Shown piece by piece: positions 1-5,562 of a stretch of 6,093 nt of DNA. The stretch's first letter is position 1; each line of letters begins with the position of its first letter. Both the position numbers and the translations under genes were made by a program. The DNA comes from Pseudonocardiales bacterium (lineage in GTDB: Bacteria > Actinomycetota > Actinomycetes > Mycobacteriales > Jatrophihabitantaceae): the NCBI GenBank assembly GCA_025465405.1, contig JAODNL010000518.1:1-6093 (forward strand). The letters run 5' to 3'. The notes beneath the pieces are model-generated. The model saw only the letters and a program-made list of their open reading frames with translations. It did no database searches and was not told the DNA's origin.

Positions 1-803
1 GGTGGTTCGGCCTCACCGACGACGGCCGGCTCGACGAGTCGAACCTCGACGAGTTGGTCAACGAGCGGACCAAGCTCGAGTCGTACGTGCACGTGTCCAA
101 CATCCTCGGCACGGTGAACCCCACCGAGCGCATCGTGGCCCGTGCCAGGCAGGTCGGCGCGCTGGTGATGCTCGACGCCTCGCAGTCCGTACCGCACCTG
201 CCGGTCGACGTCGTCGAGCTCGGGGTGGACTTCCTCGCCTTCACGGGCCACAAGATGTGCGGGCCGACCGGTATCGGTGGGCTGTGGGGCCGGTTCGGGC
301 TGCTGGACGCGATGCCGCCGTTCCTCGGCGGCGGCTCGATGATCGAGACCGTGACGATGGAGCGCTCGACCTATGCGCTGCCGCCGATGAAGTTCGAGGC
401 GGGAACGCCGCCGATCGCGGAAGCGGTAGCGCTGGGTGCGGCGGTGGACTACCTGTCCGGAATCGGCATGGACGCCGTCCACCAGCACGAGAAGGAGCTC
501 GCCGGGTACGCGCTCGACGCTCTCGCTACCGTGCCGGACCTGCGGGTCATCGGCCCGCACACGGCGGAGGGCCGGGGCGGGACGATCTCGTTCGCGCTCG
601 GCGACATTCATCCCCACGACGTCGGCCAGATCCTCGACGCCGAGGGCGTCCAGGTGAGGGTCGGCCACCACTGCGCCCGCCCGGTGTGCGCGCGGTTCGG
701 CGTCCCGGCGACGACCCGCGCCTCGTTCTACCTGTACACCACCACCGGCGAGGTGGACGCGCTGGTGCGGGGGCTGGAACGGGTACGGAAGGTGTTCGGG
801 TGA
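1..803 (+). CDS. sufS: Cysteine desulfurase SufS (5' end outside window)
   Basis: PLP-dependent cysteine desulfurase of the class V aminotransferase fold, which takes sulfur from L-cysteine for the cytosolic SUF iron-sulfur assembly pathway. The frame is open from base 3 to the stop at 801-803, giving 266 residues; family members are about 400-420, so roughly 150 N-terminal residues, including the upstream catalytic His region, lie outside. Residues below are numbered from base 3. DASQSVPH (58-65) contributes PLP contacts, and TGHKMCGPTG (81-90) carries the PLP-binding Lys84. GHHCARP (221-227) carries the persulfide-forming Cys224. HPHDV (203-207) places His205 19 residues before the Cys, matching the His that swaps a zinc ligand with SufU in Bacillus subtilis (from memory). 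The in-frame TTG at 54 is internal and not the start. The stop overlaps the sufU ATG by one base. The TGHK and GHHCA motifs make this a SufS-type enzyme rather than an IscS/NifS type. Confidence 0.96.
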   Translation, partial: WFGLTDDGRLDESNLDELVNERTKLESYVHVSNILGTVNPTERIVARARQVGALVMLDASQSVPHLPVDVVELGVDFLAFTGHKMCGPTGIGGLWGRFGLLDAMPPFLGGGSMIETVTMERSTYALPPMKFEAGTPPIAEAVALGAAVDYLSGIGMDAVHQHEKELAGYALDALATVPDLRVIGPHTAEGRGGTISFALGDIHPHDVGQILDAEGVQVRVGHHCARPVCARFGVPATTRASFYLYTTTGEVDALVRGLERVRKVFG

Positions 804-1267
804 TGCAGGTGGACGAGCTGTACCAGGAGATCATCCTGGATCACTACAAACACCCGCACGGACGGGGCCTGCGCGAGCCGTATCGGGCCGAGGCGCACCA
901 CGTCAACCCGACCTGCGGCGACGAGGTGACCCTGCGGGTCAACCTGGTCGACGACAAGATCATGGATGTTTCGTACGAAGGCATGGGCTGCTCGATCAGC
1001 CAGGCCTCGGCCAGCGTGCTGCACGAGATGATGGTCGGGCTGCCGGTCATCGAGGCGCTGGCACGTCACGACGCGTTCGCCACGCTCATGGCCGGCCGTG
1101 GACAGGTGGAGCCCGATGAGGACGTGCTGGGCGACGCGATAGCGTTCGCCGGGGTGGCCCGCTACCCGGCGCGGGTCAAGTGCGCGCTGCTTTCGTGGAT
1201 GGCGTTCAAGGACGCCCTCGCGCGGGCGGCCGCGGAGGAGTCGACGGTGAGAGGAACGAACTCATGA
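803..1267 (+). CDS. sufU: Zinc-dependent sulfurtransferase / Fe-S assembly protein SufU
   Basis: This 154-residue protein of the IscU/NifU N-terminal fold accepts sulfur from SufS. Family work on B. subtilis SufU shows a zinc site made of three Cys and one Asp, with the first Cys receiving the persulfide. The matching residues are present: Cys38 and Asp40 in PTCGDEV, Cys63 in GMGCSISQAS, and Cys127 in ARVKCALLSW. The segment between Cys63 and Cys127 (64 residues) has the extra length that separates SufU from IscU. The C-terminal 15 residues after the last helix are weakly conserved in character (AAAEESTVRGTNS). ATG 803 overlaps the sufS stop (TGATG). A GGAAGG at 787-792 is a modest ribosome site 10 bases upstream. 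Its own stop overlaps the next start by four bases (ATGA), so sufS, sufU and sufT are probably translated as a coupled unit. An upstream extension of this frame exists but runs antiparallel to no known domain and lies inside sufS, so I reject it. Confidence 0.96.
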   Translation: MQVDELYQEIILDHYKHPHGRGLREPYRAEAHHVNPTCGDEVTLRVNLVDDKIMDVSYEGMGCSISQASASVLHEMMVGLPVIEALARHDAFATLMAGRGQVEPDEDVLGDAIAFAGVARYPARVKCALLSWMAFKDALARAAAEESTVRGTNS

Positions 1268-1605
1268 GTGAGGTCACGGCCAAGGCGGCTCTCGATGACG
1301 TCGAAGAGGCGATGAAGGACGTCGTCGACCCCGAACTGGGCATCAACGTGGTCGACCTCGGCCTGGTGTACGGCGTCCACGTCGACGACGAGAACGTGGC
1401 GACGCTCGACATGACGTTGACCTCGGCCGCCTGCCCGCTCACCGATGTGATCGAGGACCAGACCCGGCAGGCGCTGTGCACCGGCCCGGGTGGTGGGCTC
1501 GTCAACGACGTACGCATCAACTGGGTCTGGATGCCGCCGTGGGGTCCGGACAAGATCACCGACGACGGGCGCGAGCAGCTGCGTGCGTTGGGTTTCAACG
1601 TCTGA
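1264..1605 (+). CDS. sufT: Metal-sulfur cluster assembly factor SufT (MIP18/DUF59 family)
   Basis: A 113-residue single-domain MIP18-like (DUF59) protein, thought to help mature or deliver Fe-S clusters to target proteins. Visible family motifs are DPELGINVVDLGLVY (22-36), LTSAACPLTD (52-61) with the conserved Cys57, and WMPPWGPDKIT (89-99), followed by a C-terminal REQLRALGF helix. Cys72 is an additional cysteine whose conservation I cannot judge. The start is ATG 1264, which overlaps the sufU stop by four bases and has GAGG at 1251-1254 nine bases upstream. An earlier in-frame start inside sufU would only add a non-domain extension. From memory the M. tuberculosis counterpart is Rv1466, also directly after SufS and SufU. 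This protein stands alone without the ParA/Mrp ATPase domain found fused to DUF59 elsewhere. Confidence 0.94.
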   Translation: MSEVTAKAALDDVEEAMKDVVDPELGINVVDLGLVYGVHVDDENVATLDMTLTSAACPLTDVIEDQTRQALCTGPGGGLVNDVRINWVWMPPWGPDKITDDGREQLRALGFNV

Positions 1606-1645
1606 CGCACGGAATCGCCCGGCGCCCCGTGGCGTTGCCCACCAT

Positions 1646-2395
1646 ATGACGACAGCGACGCGGGGACGTATCCGGATCGAACAGTCCGCCAAGCGGGTGC
1701 GCGGCTATCTGGGCGGGCACGTCGTCGTGGACTCGGTGCGGCCGGTGCTCGTCTGGGAGTCGCCGTACTACCCCACTTACTACTTCCCGATCAGCGATGT
1801 GTCGGCGGAGCTCGCCCCCGACGGGACGGCGCATTCGCCGAGCCGGGGCGAGGGCCGCACGTACACCGTGTCGGCCGGCGAGCGCCGGGTACCGGAGGCC
1901 GCGGTGCGCTACGCCGAGTCGCCGATCGAAGAGCTCCAGAGCCTGATCCGATTCGAGTGGGCGGCTCTGGACGCATGGTTCGAGGAGGACGAGGAGGTCA
2001 TCGTCCACCCCCGCGATCCGCACACCCGCGTGGACATCCTGGCCAGCTCGCGCCACGTCCGGGTCGAGATCGACGGCGTCACGGTCGCCGAGTCGAGGAA
2101 CCCGCGGTTGCTGTTCGAGACCGGGCTGCCGGTGCGGTACTACCTGCCGAAGACCGATGTGCGATTCGACTTGCTCGAGCACACCGACACGGTGACGCAG
2201 TGCCCGTACAAGGGCACCGCCGAGTACTGGACGGTGCGCGTCGACGATCGTGTGCACCCGGACGTGGTCTGGTCCTACCCGGCGCCGCTGCCGGAGAGCC
2301 AGAAGGTCACCGGACTGGTCGCGTTCTACAACGAGAAGGTCGACATCTTCGTCGACGGGGTGCTGCAGGATCGGCCGAAGTCGCCGTTCAGCTGA
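1646..2395 (+). CDS. Tandem DUF427 domain protein, function unknown
   Basis: This 249-residue protein is made of two copies of DUF427 (PF04248, also called NTP_transf_9), a small beta-rich domain with no firmly established biochemical role. Copy 1 spans about residues 16-125 and copy 2 about 136-246. They align along their length: VLVWESPYYPTYYFPISDV (34-52) in copy 1 matches RLLFETGLPVRYYLPKTDV (154-172) in copy 2. Only copy 2 keeps the hallmark TQCPYKGTAEYW (184-195) and the AFYNEKVDIFVDG strand pair (226-238). Copy 1 has a Ser/Gly/Arg-rich stretch where CPYKG should be. There is no signal peptide or membrane segment, so it is predicted cytosolic. ATG 1646 is chosen because the family-like GRIRIEQ..KRVRGYLGG region starts right after it; no good Shine-Dalgarno sequence precedes it. 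It lies 40 bases after sufT and may be co-transcribed with the suf genes, but a functional link is only inference. Confidence 0.88.
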   Translation: MTTATRGRIRIEQSAKRVRGYLGGHVVVDSVRPVLVWESPYYPTYYFPISDVSAELAPDGTAHSPSRGEGRTYTVSAGERRVPEAAVRYAESPIEELQSLIRFEWAALDAWFEEDEEVIVHPRDPHTRVDILASSRHVRVEIDGVTVAESRNPRLLFETGLPVRYYLPKTDVRFDLLEHTDTVTQCPYKGTAEYWTVRVDDRVHPDVVWSYPAPLPESQKVTGLVAFYNEKVDIFVDGVLQDRPKSPFS

Positions 2396-2407
2396 CCCTT
2401 CTCGTCA

Positions 2408-2496
2408 TCCTTTCCCCGCTGAGCGCCGATCTGAGTGCCCAAATCGGTCAGGTGCGGGGAAGAGTCGGAGCGGGCCGGCCACGGGCGGGGAAAGGA
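2408..2496. repeat. 12-bp perfect inverted repeat that competes with the hairpin
   Basis: TCCTTTCCCCGC at 2408-2419 is exactly complementary to GCGGGGAAAGGA at 2485-2496, with a 65-base interval. The left arm is the same segment that forms the base of the 2412-2461 hairpin, because GCGGGGAA also occurs at 2454-2461. Only one of the two pairings can form at a time. It may be chance in GC-rich DNA or an alternative RNA structure. Confidence 0.5.
2412..2461 (+). terminator. Bulged hairpin after the DUF427 gene, candidate terminator
   Basis: The hairpin begins 17 bases after the stop codon. TTCCCCG (2412-2418) pairs with CGGGGAA (2455-2461), CTGA (2419-2422) with TCAG (2448-2451), and CCGAT (2426-2430) with ATCGG (2443-2447). 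That makes 16 base pairs broken by two 3-base bulges (GCG and GTG) around a 12-base loop. No T-run follows, which is common for actinobacterial terminators but weakens the call. It could end the suf/DUF427 transcript or be part of the ABC-F leader. Confidence 0.45.
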
Positions 2497-2526
2497 CGAT
2501 CGACATCGGCGGTGGCCTCGCCCAGA

Positions 2527-2532
2527 TAGAAT
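2527..2532 (+). promoter_or_regulatory. Candidate -10 box for the ABC-F gene
   Basis: TAGAAT fits the TANNNT form of a housekeeping -10 element and sits in an otherwise GC-rich gap. It predicts a transcript start near 2539 and a leader of about 60 bases. No convincing -35 element lies 16-19 bases upstream (CATCGG or nearby), so the call rests on the -10 and its position only. Confidence 0.35.
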
Positions 2533-2600
2533 CGTGGCAAGAAGCGGCTGTGCGCTGACAAGTCCGGCTCGCCGAGACCTTCGTCGACCTGGAGCATCCG

Positions 2601-4220
2601 ATGATCACCGCAACCGAGCTCGAGCTGCGCGCCGGAGCGCGCATCCTGCTCGAGCCGACGACGCTGCGCGTCCAACCGGGTGACCGGATCGGTCTGGTGG
2701 GGCGCAACGGCGCCGGCAAGACCACCAGCCTGCGAGTGCTCGCTGGCGAGGCACTACCGCACAGCGGCAAGCTGGACCGCCGCGGCCCGGTGGGCTACCT
2801 CCCGCAGGACCCGCGCACGGGTGATCTCGATGTGACCGCGCGCGACCGCGTTCTGTCCGCCCGCGGCCTGGACGCCCTCGTCACGGACATCGCCAAGGTC
2901 CAGGTCCGCCTCGCCGAGACGCCGGACGACACGAGTCTGGTTCGCCGCTACGGCAACCTCGAGGACCGTTTCGCCGCATTGGGCGGGTATGCCGCCGAGA
3001 GCGAGGCGGCCCGCATCTGCGCCAACCTGGGCCTGCCGGACCGGGTGCTGGACCAGCCCTTGGGCACGCTCTCAGGCGGCCAGCGGCGGCGCGTGGAGCT
3101 GGCCCGCATCCTGTTCGCCGACTCCGGGAGCGAGCCGACCACGCTGCTTCTCGACGAGCCGACCAACCACCTCGACGCCGACTCCATCACCTGGTTGCGC
3201 GATTTCCTGCGCCAGCACTCCGGCGGGCTGGTGCTGATCAGCCACGACGTCGAGCTGCTCGAGGCCGTCGTGAACAAGGTGTGGTACCTCGACGCCAACC
3301 GAGCCGCCCTGGACGCGTACAACGTGGGCTGGAAGGCCTACCTCCAGCAGCGCGAGACCGACGAGCGTCGGCGGCACCGGGAAAGGGCCAACGCTGAACG
3401 CAAGATCGAGACGTTGCGGAGCCAGGCCGACAAGATGCGGGCCAAGGCGACCAAGGCCCGGGCCGCGCATCAGATGGATCGACGGGCGGCCGCGCTGGCG
3501 GCCGGGCTGGCCGAGGTCCGCGTCCACGACAAGGTGGCCCGGCTGAGGTTTCCGGCACCAGCGCCCTGTGGCCGCACCCCGCTCACCGCCGAGGGCCTGT
3601 CCAAGTCCTTCGGCTCGCTCGAGGTCTTCGCCGACGTGGATCTGGCCGTCGACCGCGGCGCCCGCGTGGTGGTGCTCGGCCTGAACGGCGCAGGCAAGAC
3701 CACGCTGTTGCGCCTGCTGTCCGGGCAGGAGGCTCCGGACACCGGCGAGGTCGTGGCCGGGCATGGGCTTCGGCTGGGGTACTACGCCCAGGAGCACGAG
3801 ACCCTCGATCACGACCGCTCCGTCCTCGAGAACATGCGCACCTCGGCGAGTTCCGTCGGCCGGTCCGACCTCACCGACACCGAGCTGCGAAGGATTCTCG
3901 GTGCGTTCCTCTTCTCCGGCGACGACGTCGACAAGCCCGCCGGCGTGCTGTCCGGTGGTGAGAAGACCAGGCTCGCACTGGCGATGCTGGTGACCAGTGC
4001 GGCGAACGTGTTGCTGCTCGACGAGCCGACGAACAACCTCGACCCGATCAGCCGGGAGCAGGTGCTCGACGCGTTGCGCACCTACGCCGGTGCGATCGTG
4101 CTCGTGACGCACGACGAGGGGGCCGTCGAGGCGCTCGCACCGGACAAGGTGATCCTGCTGCCCGACGGAGTCGAGGACACGTGGAGCACCGATCTTGCGG
4201 ACTTGATCGCGCTCGCCTGA
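2601..4220 (+). CDS. ABC-F family ATPase (ribosome-associated type)
   Basis: A soluble 539-residue protein with two ATP-binding cassettes and no membrane segments, the ABC-F layout. Cassette 1 has Walker A GRNGAGKTT (34-42), signature LSGGQ (157-161), Walker B LLLDEP with Glu186, and switch His215. A charged Arg/Lys-rich linker of two helices (about 231-315) follows; in this family it reaches into the ribosomal exit site. Cassette 2 has Walker A GLNGAGKTT (360-368), signature LSGGE (450-454), Walker B with Glu475, and His504. All catalytic residues are intact. ABC-F proteins act on ribosomes as translation factors (EttA, Uup, YheS) or as antibiotic-resistance proteins that clear macrolide-, lincosamide- or pleuromutilin-type drugs. 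I cannot place it firmly in one subgroup. From memory its closest well-known relative in sequence start and context is M. tuberculosis Rv1473, sometimes annotated as a macrolide transport protein and reported in the WhiB7 regulon. ATG 2601 has GGAG at 2591-2594 six bases upstream. Confidence 0.95.
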   Translation: MITATELELRAGARILLEPTTLRVQPGDRIGLVGRNGAGKTTSLRVLAGEALPHSGKLDRRGPVGYLPQDPRTGDLDVTARDRVLSARGLDALVTDIAKVQVRLAETPDDTSLVRRYGNLEDRFAALGGYAAESEAARICANLGLPDRVLDQPLGTLSGGQRRRVELARILFADSGSEPTTLLLDEPTNHLDADSITWLRDFLRQHSGGLVLISHDVELLEAVVNKVWYLDANRAALDAYNVGWKAYLQQRETDERRRHRERANAERKIETLRSQADKMRAKATKARAAHQMDRRAAALAAGLAEVRVHDKVARLRFPAPAPCGRTPLTAEGLSKSFGSLEVFADVDLAVDRGARVVVLGLNGAGKTTLLRLLSGQEAPDTGEVVAGHGLRLGYYAQEHETLDHDRSVLENMRTSASSVGRSDLTDTELRRILGAFLFSGDDVDKPAGVLSGGEKTRLALAMLVTSAANVLLLDEPTNNLDPISREQVLDALRTYAGAIVLVTHDEGAVEALAPDKVILLPDGVEDTWSTDLADLIALA

Positions 4221-4310
4221 GCCGTCAGCGGGTGGCAGGGATTGTGCGGGTCTTCGCAGAGAATGATCTACTCATATCAGTATGCATGCCGTTCGTTCCG
4301 GTCGGCCAGG

Positions 4311-4338
4311 CACGCATTCGACGAGTCGATCTTGCGTG
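4311..4338. repeat. Imperfect palindrome in the ABC-F/HTH gap
   Basis: CACGCA (4311-4316) pairs with TGCGTG (4333-4338), and an inner TCGA (4318-4321) pairs with TCGA (4326-4329) around CGAG. The right arm overlaps the candidate -35 box TTGCGT. It could be an operator or an RNA hairpin ending the ABC-F transcript; there is no T-run after it. Confidence 0.3.
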
Positions 4339-4361
4339 GCACGAATACGCCCTGCTATCAA
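4332..4361 (+). promoter_or_regulatory. Candidate promoter for the HTH / enoyl-CoA hydratase pair
   Basis: TTGCGT (4332-4337) and TATCAA (4356-4361), separated by 18 bases, resemble a housekeeping sigma promoter. The predicted start is near 4368, giving a leader of about 75 bases. The gap 4221-4442 has AT-richer patches (about 4260-4288 and 4340-4362) compared with the surrounding genes, which fits a regulatory region. A second possible -10 (TATCAG, 4275-4280) lies further upstream. Confidence 0.3.
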
Positions 4362-4366
4362 TCGGG

Positions 4367-4380
4367 CTGCTCGTGAGCAG
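4367..4380. repeat. 14-base palindrome, possible operator
   Basis: CTGCTC (4367-4372) and GAGCAG (4375-4380) are perfect inverted arms around GT. The site falls at the predicted transcript start of the HTH gene, a classic place for a repressor operator. Which protein would bind is not shown by the sequence. Confidence 0.35.
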
Positions 4381-4430
4381 TCCGACCGTTCTTGCCGGAC
4401 TGCCGGAGCAAAGTACGCGACGATGAATCC

Positions 4431-4437
4431 GGAGGAG
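4431..4437 (+). promoter_or_regulatory. Strong Shine-Dalgarno of the HTH gene
   Basis: GGAGGAG ends five bases before ATG 4443 and is the best ribosome site in the window. It decides the start of the HTH gene over the in-frame upstream TTG at 4392, and suggests efficient translation. Confidence 0.85.
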
Positions 4438-4442
4438 ACGCC

Positions 4443-4658
4443 ATGGCTGTACTGAAGAAGGGCGCGCGGATCACGGGGGCGGAGCGGAACAAGCTCGCGG
4501 TGGATCTGAAGAAGCAGTACGACAAGGGCAAGAGCATCCGTGAACTGGCCGATTCACATGGTCGGTCTTACGGGTTCGTGCACCGGGTACTGTCGGAGTC
4601 CGGAGTTTCCCTGCGCGGGCGCGGCGGCGCGACGCGTAGCAGGAGCAAGGGGAAGTAG
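4443..4658 (+). CDS. Small basic helix-turn-helix protein
   Basis: A 71-residue, strongly basic protein. The N-terminal part (about 1-28) is a Lys/Arg-rich helix (TGAERNKLAVDLKKQYDKG). It is followed by a helix-turn-helix of the homeodomain-like/resolvase type: SIRELADSHG (31-40) is the first helix and RSYGFVHRVLSESG (41-54) the recognition helix. The tail RGRGGATRSRSKGK (58-71) is Arg/Lys/Gly-rich and likely disordered, adding non-specific DNA contacts. It is predicted to be a cytosolic DNA-binding protein with no ligand or dimerisation domain visible, so whether it is a classical regulator or a nucleoid-type protein is open. From memory, M. tuberculosis has a similarly small putative regulator, Rv1473A, next to its ABC-F gene Rv1473. 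The gene is preceded by a palindrome-bearing gap and is followed at two bases by the enoyl-CoA hydratase-family reading frame. Confidence 0.9.
   Translation: MAVLKKGARITGAERNKLAVDLKKQYDKGKSIRELADSHGRSYGFVHRVLSESGVSLRGRGGATRSRSKGK
4641..4653 (+). promoter_or_regulatory. Ribosome site deciding the CTG start
   Basis: AGGAG (4641-4645) and GGGGA (4649-4653) lie inside the last codons of the HTH gene. GGGGA is seven bases before CTG 4661. No ribosome site of this quality precedes the later in-frame TTG at 4823, which supports initiation at 4661. Confidence 0.45.
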
Positions 4659-4660
4659 AG

Positions 4661-5467
4661 CTGGCCGCGACCGATTCGAGCAGGCAGATCGCCGTCCCGC
4701 CTGAAGCGGGCTTTGACATCCGCCTGACCGCCGAGGTCGCCACGCTCACCCTGAACCGGCCCGATCGGCTCAACTCGCAGAACCCGCACACGTGGGACTG
4801 GTTCGTCCGCGTCGCGGGCGAGTTGCCCGGCACGGTGCGCGTGGTCGTGCTGCGGGGCGCCGGACGCGCCTTCTCTGCGGGCCTCGACCGGGCCATGTTC
4901 TCCGCGGACGGCGTGGACGGCGCACCCAGCATGCTGGCGCTCGCCGGCGGGTCGGCCGAGCATGCCACCGCGCAGATCGCGAAATGGCAGCGCGCCTTCG
5001 ACTGGCGATCGCGGCCTGCGGTCGTCAGCATCGCGGCGGTGCAAGGGCATGCCATCGGTGCCGGTTTCCAGCTCGCGCTGGGCGCGGACATTCGCCTCGT
5101 CGCTGACGACGCGCAGTTCACCATGGCCGAGCCGACACTGGGCCTCGTGCCGGATCTCGGCGGGACGAAACGCCTCGTCGACCTTGTCGGCTACTCCCGC
5201 GCGACCGAGATCTGCCTGACCGGACGCCGGGTCGGCGCCGCTGAGGCGCTCGATATCGGGCTGGCGTCTCGCGTAGTGCCCGCGGCCGAGCTCGATGCCG
5301 CGACCGAGCAGACGGTTGCGGCGCTGCTGGCCGTCAACCGGGACGCCGCGGCCGAGACGAAGGCGCTGCTGCTGGCCGCCGCGGGCCGTGGCCAGCCCGA
5401 CCAGGAGGCCGCAGAACGCGACGCACAGTACCGTCGGCTGCGTGCACTGACCGGTCTCGACGACTGA
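4661..5467 (+). CDS. Enoyl-CoA hydratase/isomerase family protein (CTG start)
   Basis: A crotonase-fold protein of 268 residues from CTG 4661, predicted to act on acyl-CoA thioesters in the cytosol. Family marks are TLTLNRPDRLNSQ (28-40), the first oxyanion-hole loop AFSAGLD (70-76), the second loop GHAIGAGFQLALGAD (129-143), and FTMAEPTLGLVPDLGGTKRL (153-172). Aligned to rat enoyl-CoA hydratase, the second catalytic Glu is kept as Glu157, but the first is Gln137. Asp166 in VPDLGG sits where PaaG-like enoyl-CoA isomerases carry their base, so an isomerase or other reaction is possible. No ATG or GTG is in frame between the upstream stop (4637-4639) and the first conserved strand. TTG 4823 would start at residue 55 and remove that strand and the NRPDRLN motif. 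CTG 4661 follows the HTH stop by two bases, suggesting coupled translation. From memory, EchA12 (Rv1472) is the neighbour of the M. tuberculosis ABC-F gene. Family is certain; substrate is unknown. Confidence 0.88.
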   Translation: MAATDSSRQIAVPPEAGFDIRLTAEVATLTLNRPDRLNSQNPHTWDWFVRVAGELPGTVRVVVLRGAGRAFSAGLDRAMFSADGVDGAPSMLALAGGSAEHATAQIAKWQRAFDWRSRPAVVSIAAVQGHAIGAGFQLALGADIRLVADDAQFTMAEPTLGLVPDLGGTKRLVDLVGYSRATEICLTGRRVGAAEALDIGLASRVVPAAELDAATEQTVAALLAVNRDAAAETKALLLAAAGRGQPDQEAAERDAQYRRLRALTGLDD

Positions 5468-5497
5468 CTCAGGCTGCCCGCGAGCGGCTGGGATCCG

Positions 5498-5515
5498 CCC
5501 GGGCTCTTAGCCGGG
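5498..5515 (+). terminator. Candidate terminator hairpin after the crotonase gene
   Basis: CCCGG (5498-5502) pairs with CCGGG (5511-5515), and CT (5504-5505) with AG (5509-5510) around a CTT loop, leaving G5503 as a single bulge. This compact GC-rich stem starts 31 bases after the stop. No T-run follows, so termination is uncertain; it could also overlap the exporter promoter as an operator. Confidence 0.35.
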
Positions 5516-5540
5516 GAACATACCCTCGGCACAGCTCGTT
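5514..5540 (+). promoter_or_regulatory. Candidate ECF-sigma-type promoter of the exporter gene
   Basis: GGGAAC (5514-5519) and CGTT (5537-5540), 17 bases apart, match the general GGAAC/CGTT pattern of extracytoplasmic-function sigma promoters such as SigE-type ones in actinobacteria. The predicted start near 5547 gives a short leader that still contains the whole GGAGG ribosome site. A housekeeping alternative, TACCCT at 5521-5526, has no clear -35. Confidence 0.35.
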
Positions 5541-5550
5541 TTCGTGTGCC

Positions 5551-5555
5551 GGAGG
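5551..5555 (+). promoter_or_regulatory. Shine-Dalgarno deciding the GTG start of the exporter
   Basis: GGAGG ends seven bases before GTG 5563 and thirteen before ATG 5569. The first spacing is ideal, so GTG 5563 is preferred over the ATG two codons later. Confidence 0.75.
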
Positions 5556-5562
5556 TTAAACC

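Noticed and set aside
1162..1692. 176-codon - strand frame opposite sufT
   Set aside because: It is antisense to sufT, which has strong family motifs. There is no ribosome site or domain.
2435..2683. GTG-started frame in the ABC-F leader as a possible upstream regulatory ORF
   Set aside because: It runs 82 codons into the ABC-F gene, lacks a ribosome site and has an Arg-rich random-looking translation, unlike short leader peptides.
3072..4112. 346-codon - strand frame opposite the ABC-F gene
   Set aside because: It is an antisense shadow of a clearly coding, motif-rich gene, a usual effect of high GC content. Its composition is low complexity with no domain.
4393..4407. Direct repeat TGCCGGA twice, eight bases apart
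   Set aside because: Seven bases repeated twice is too short to separate from chance in GC-rich DNA.
4181..4426. 81-codon + strand reading frame across the ABC-F end and the following gap
   Set aside because: It starts at a GTG inside the ABC-F gene in another frame without a ribosome site, has no recognisable domain, and covers a region with palindromes and promoter-like elements. It looks like chance.
4823..5467. Crotonase-family gene starting at TTG 4823
   Set aside because: It would remove the first conserved strand and the NRPDRLN motif, which are clearly encoded in frame upstream.
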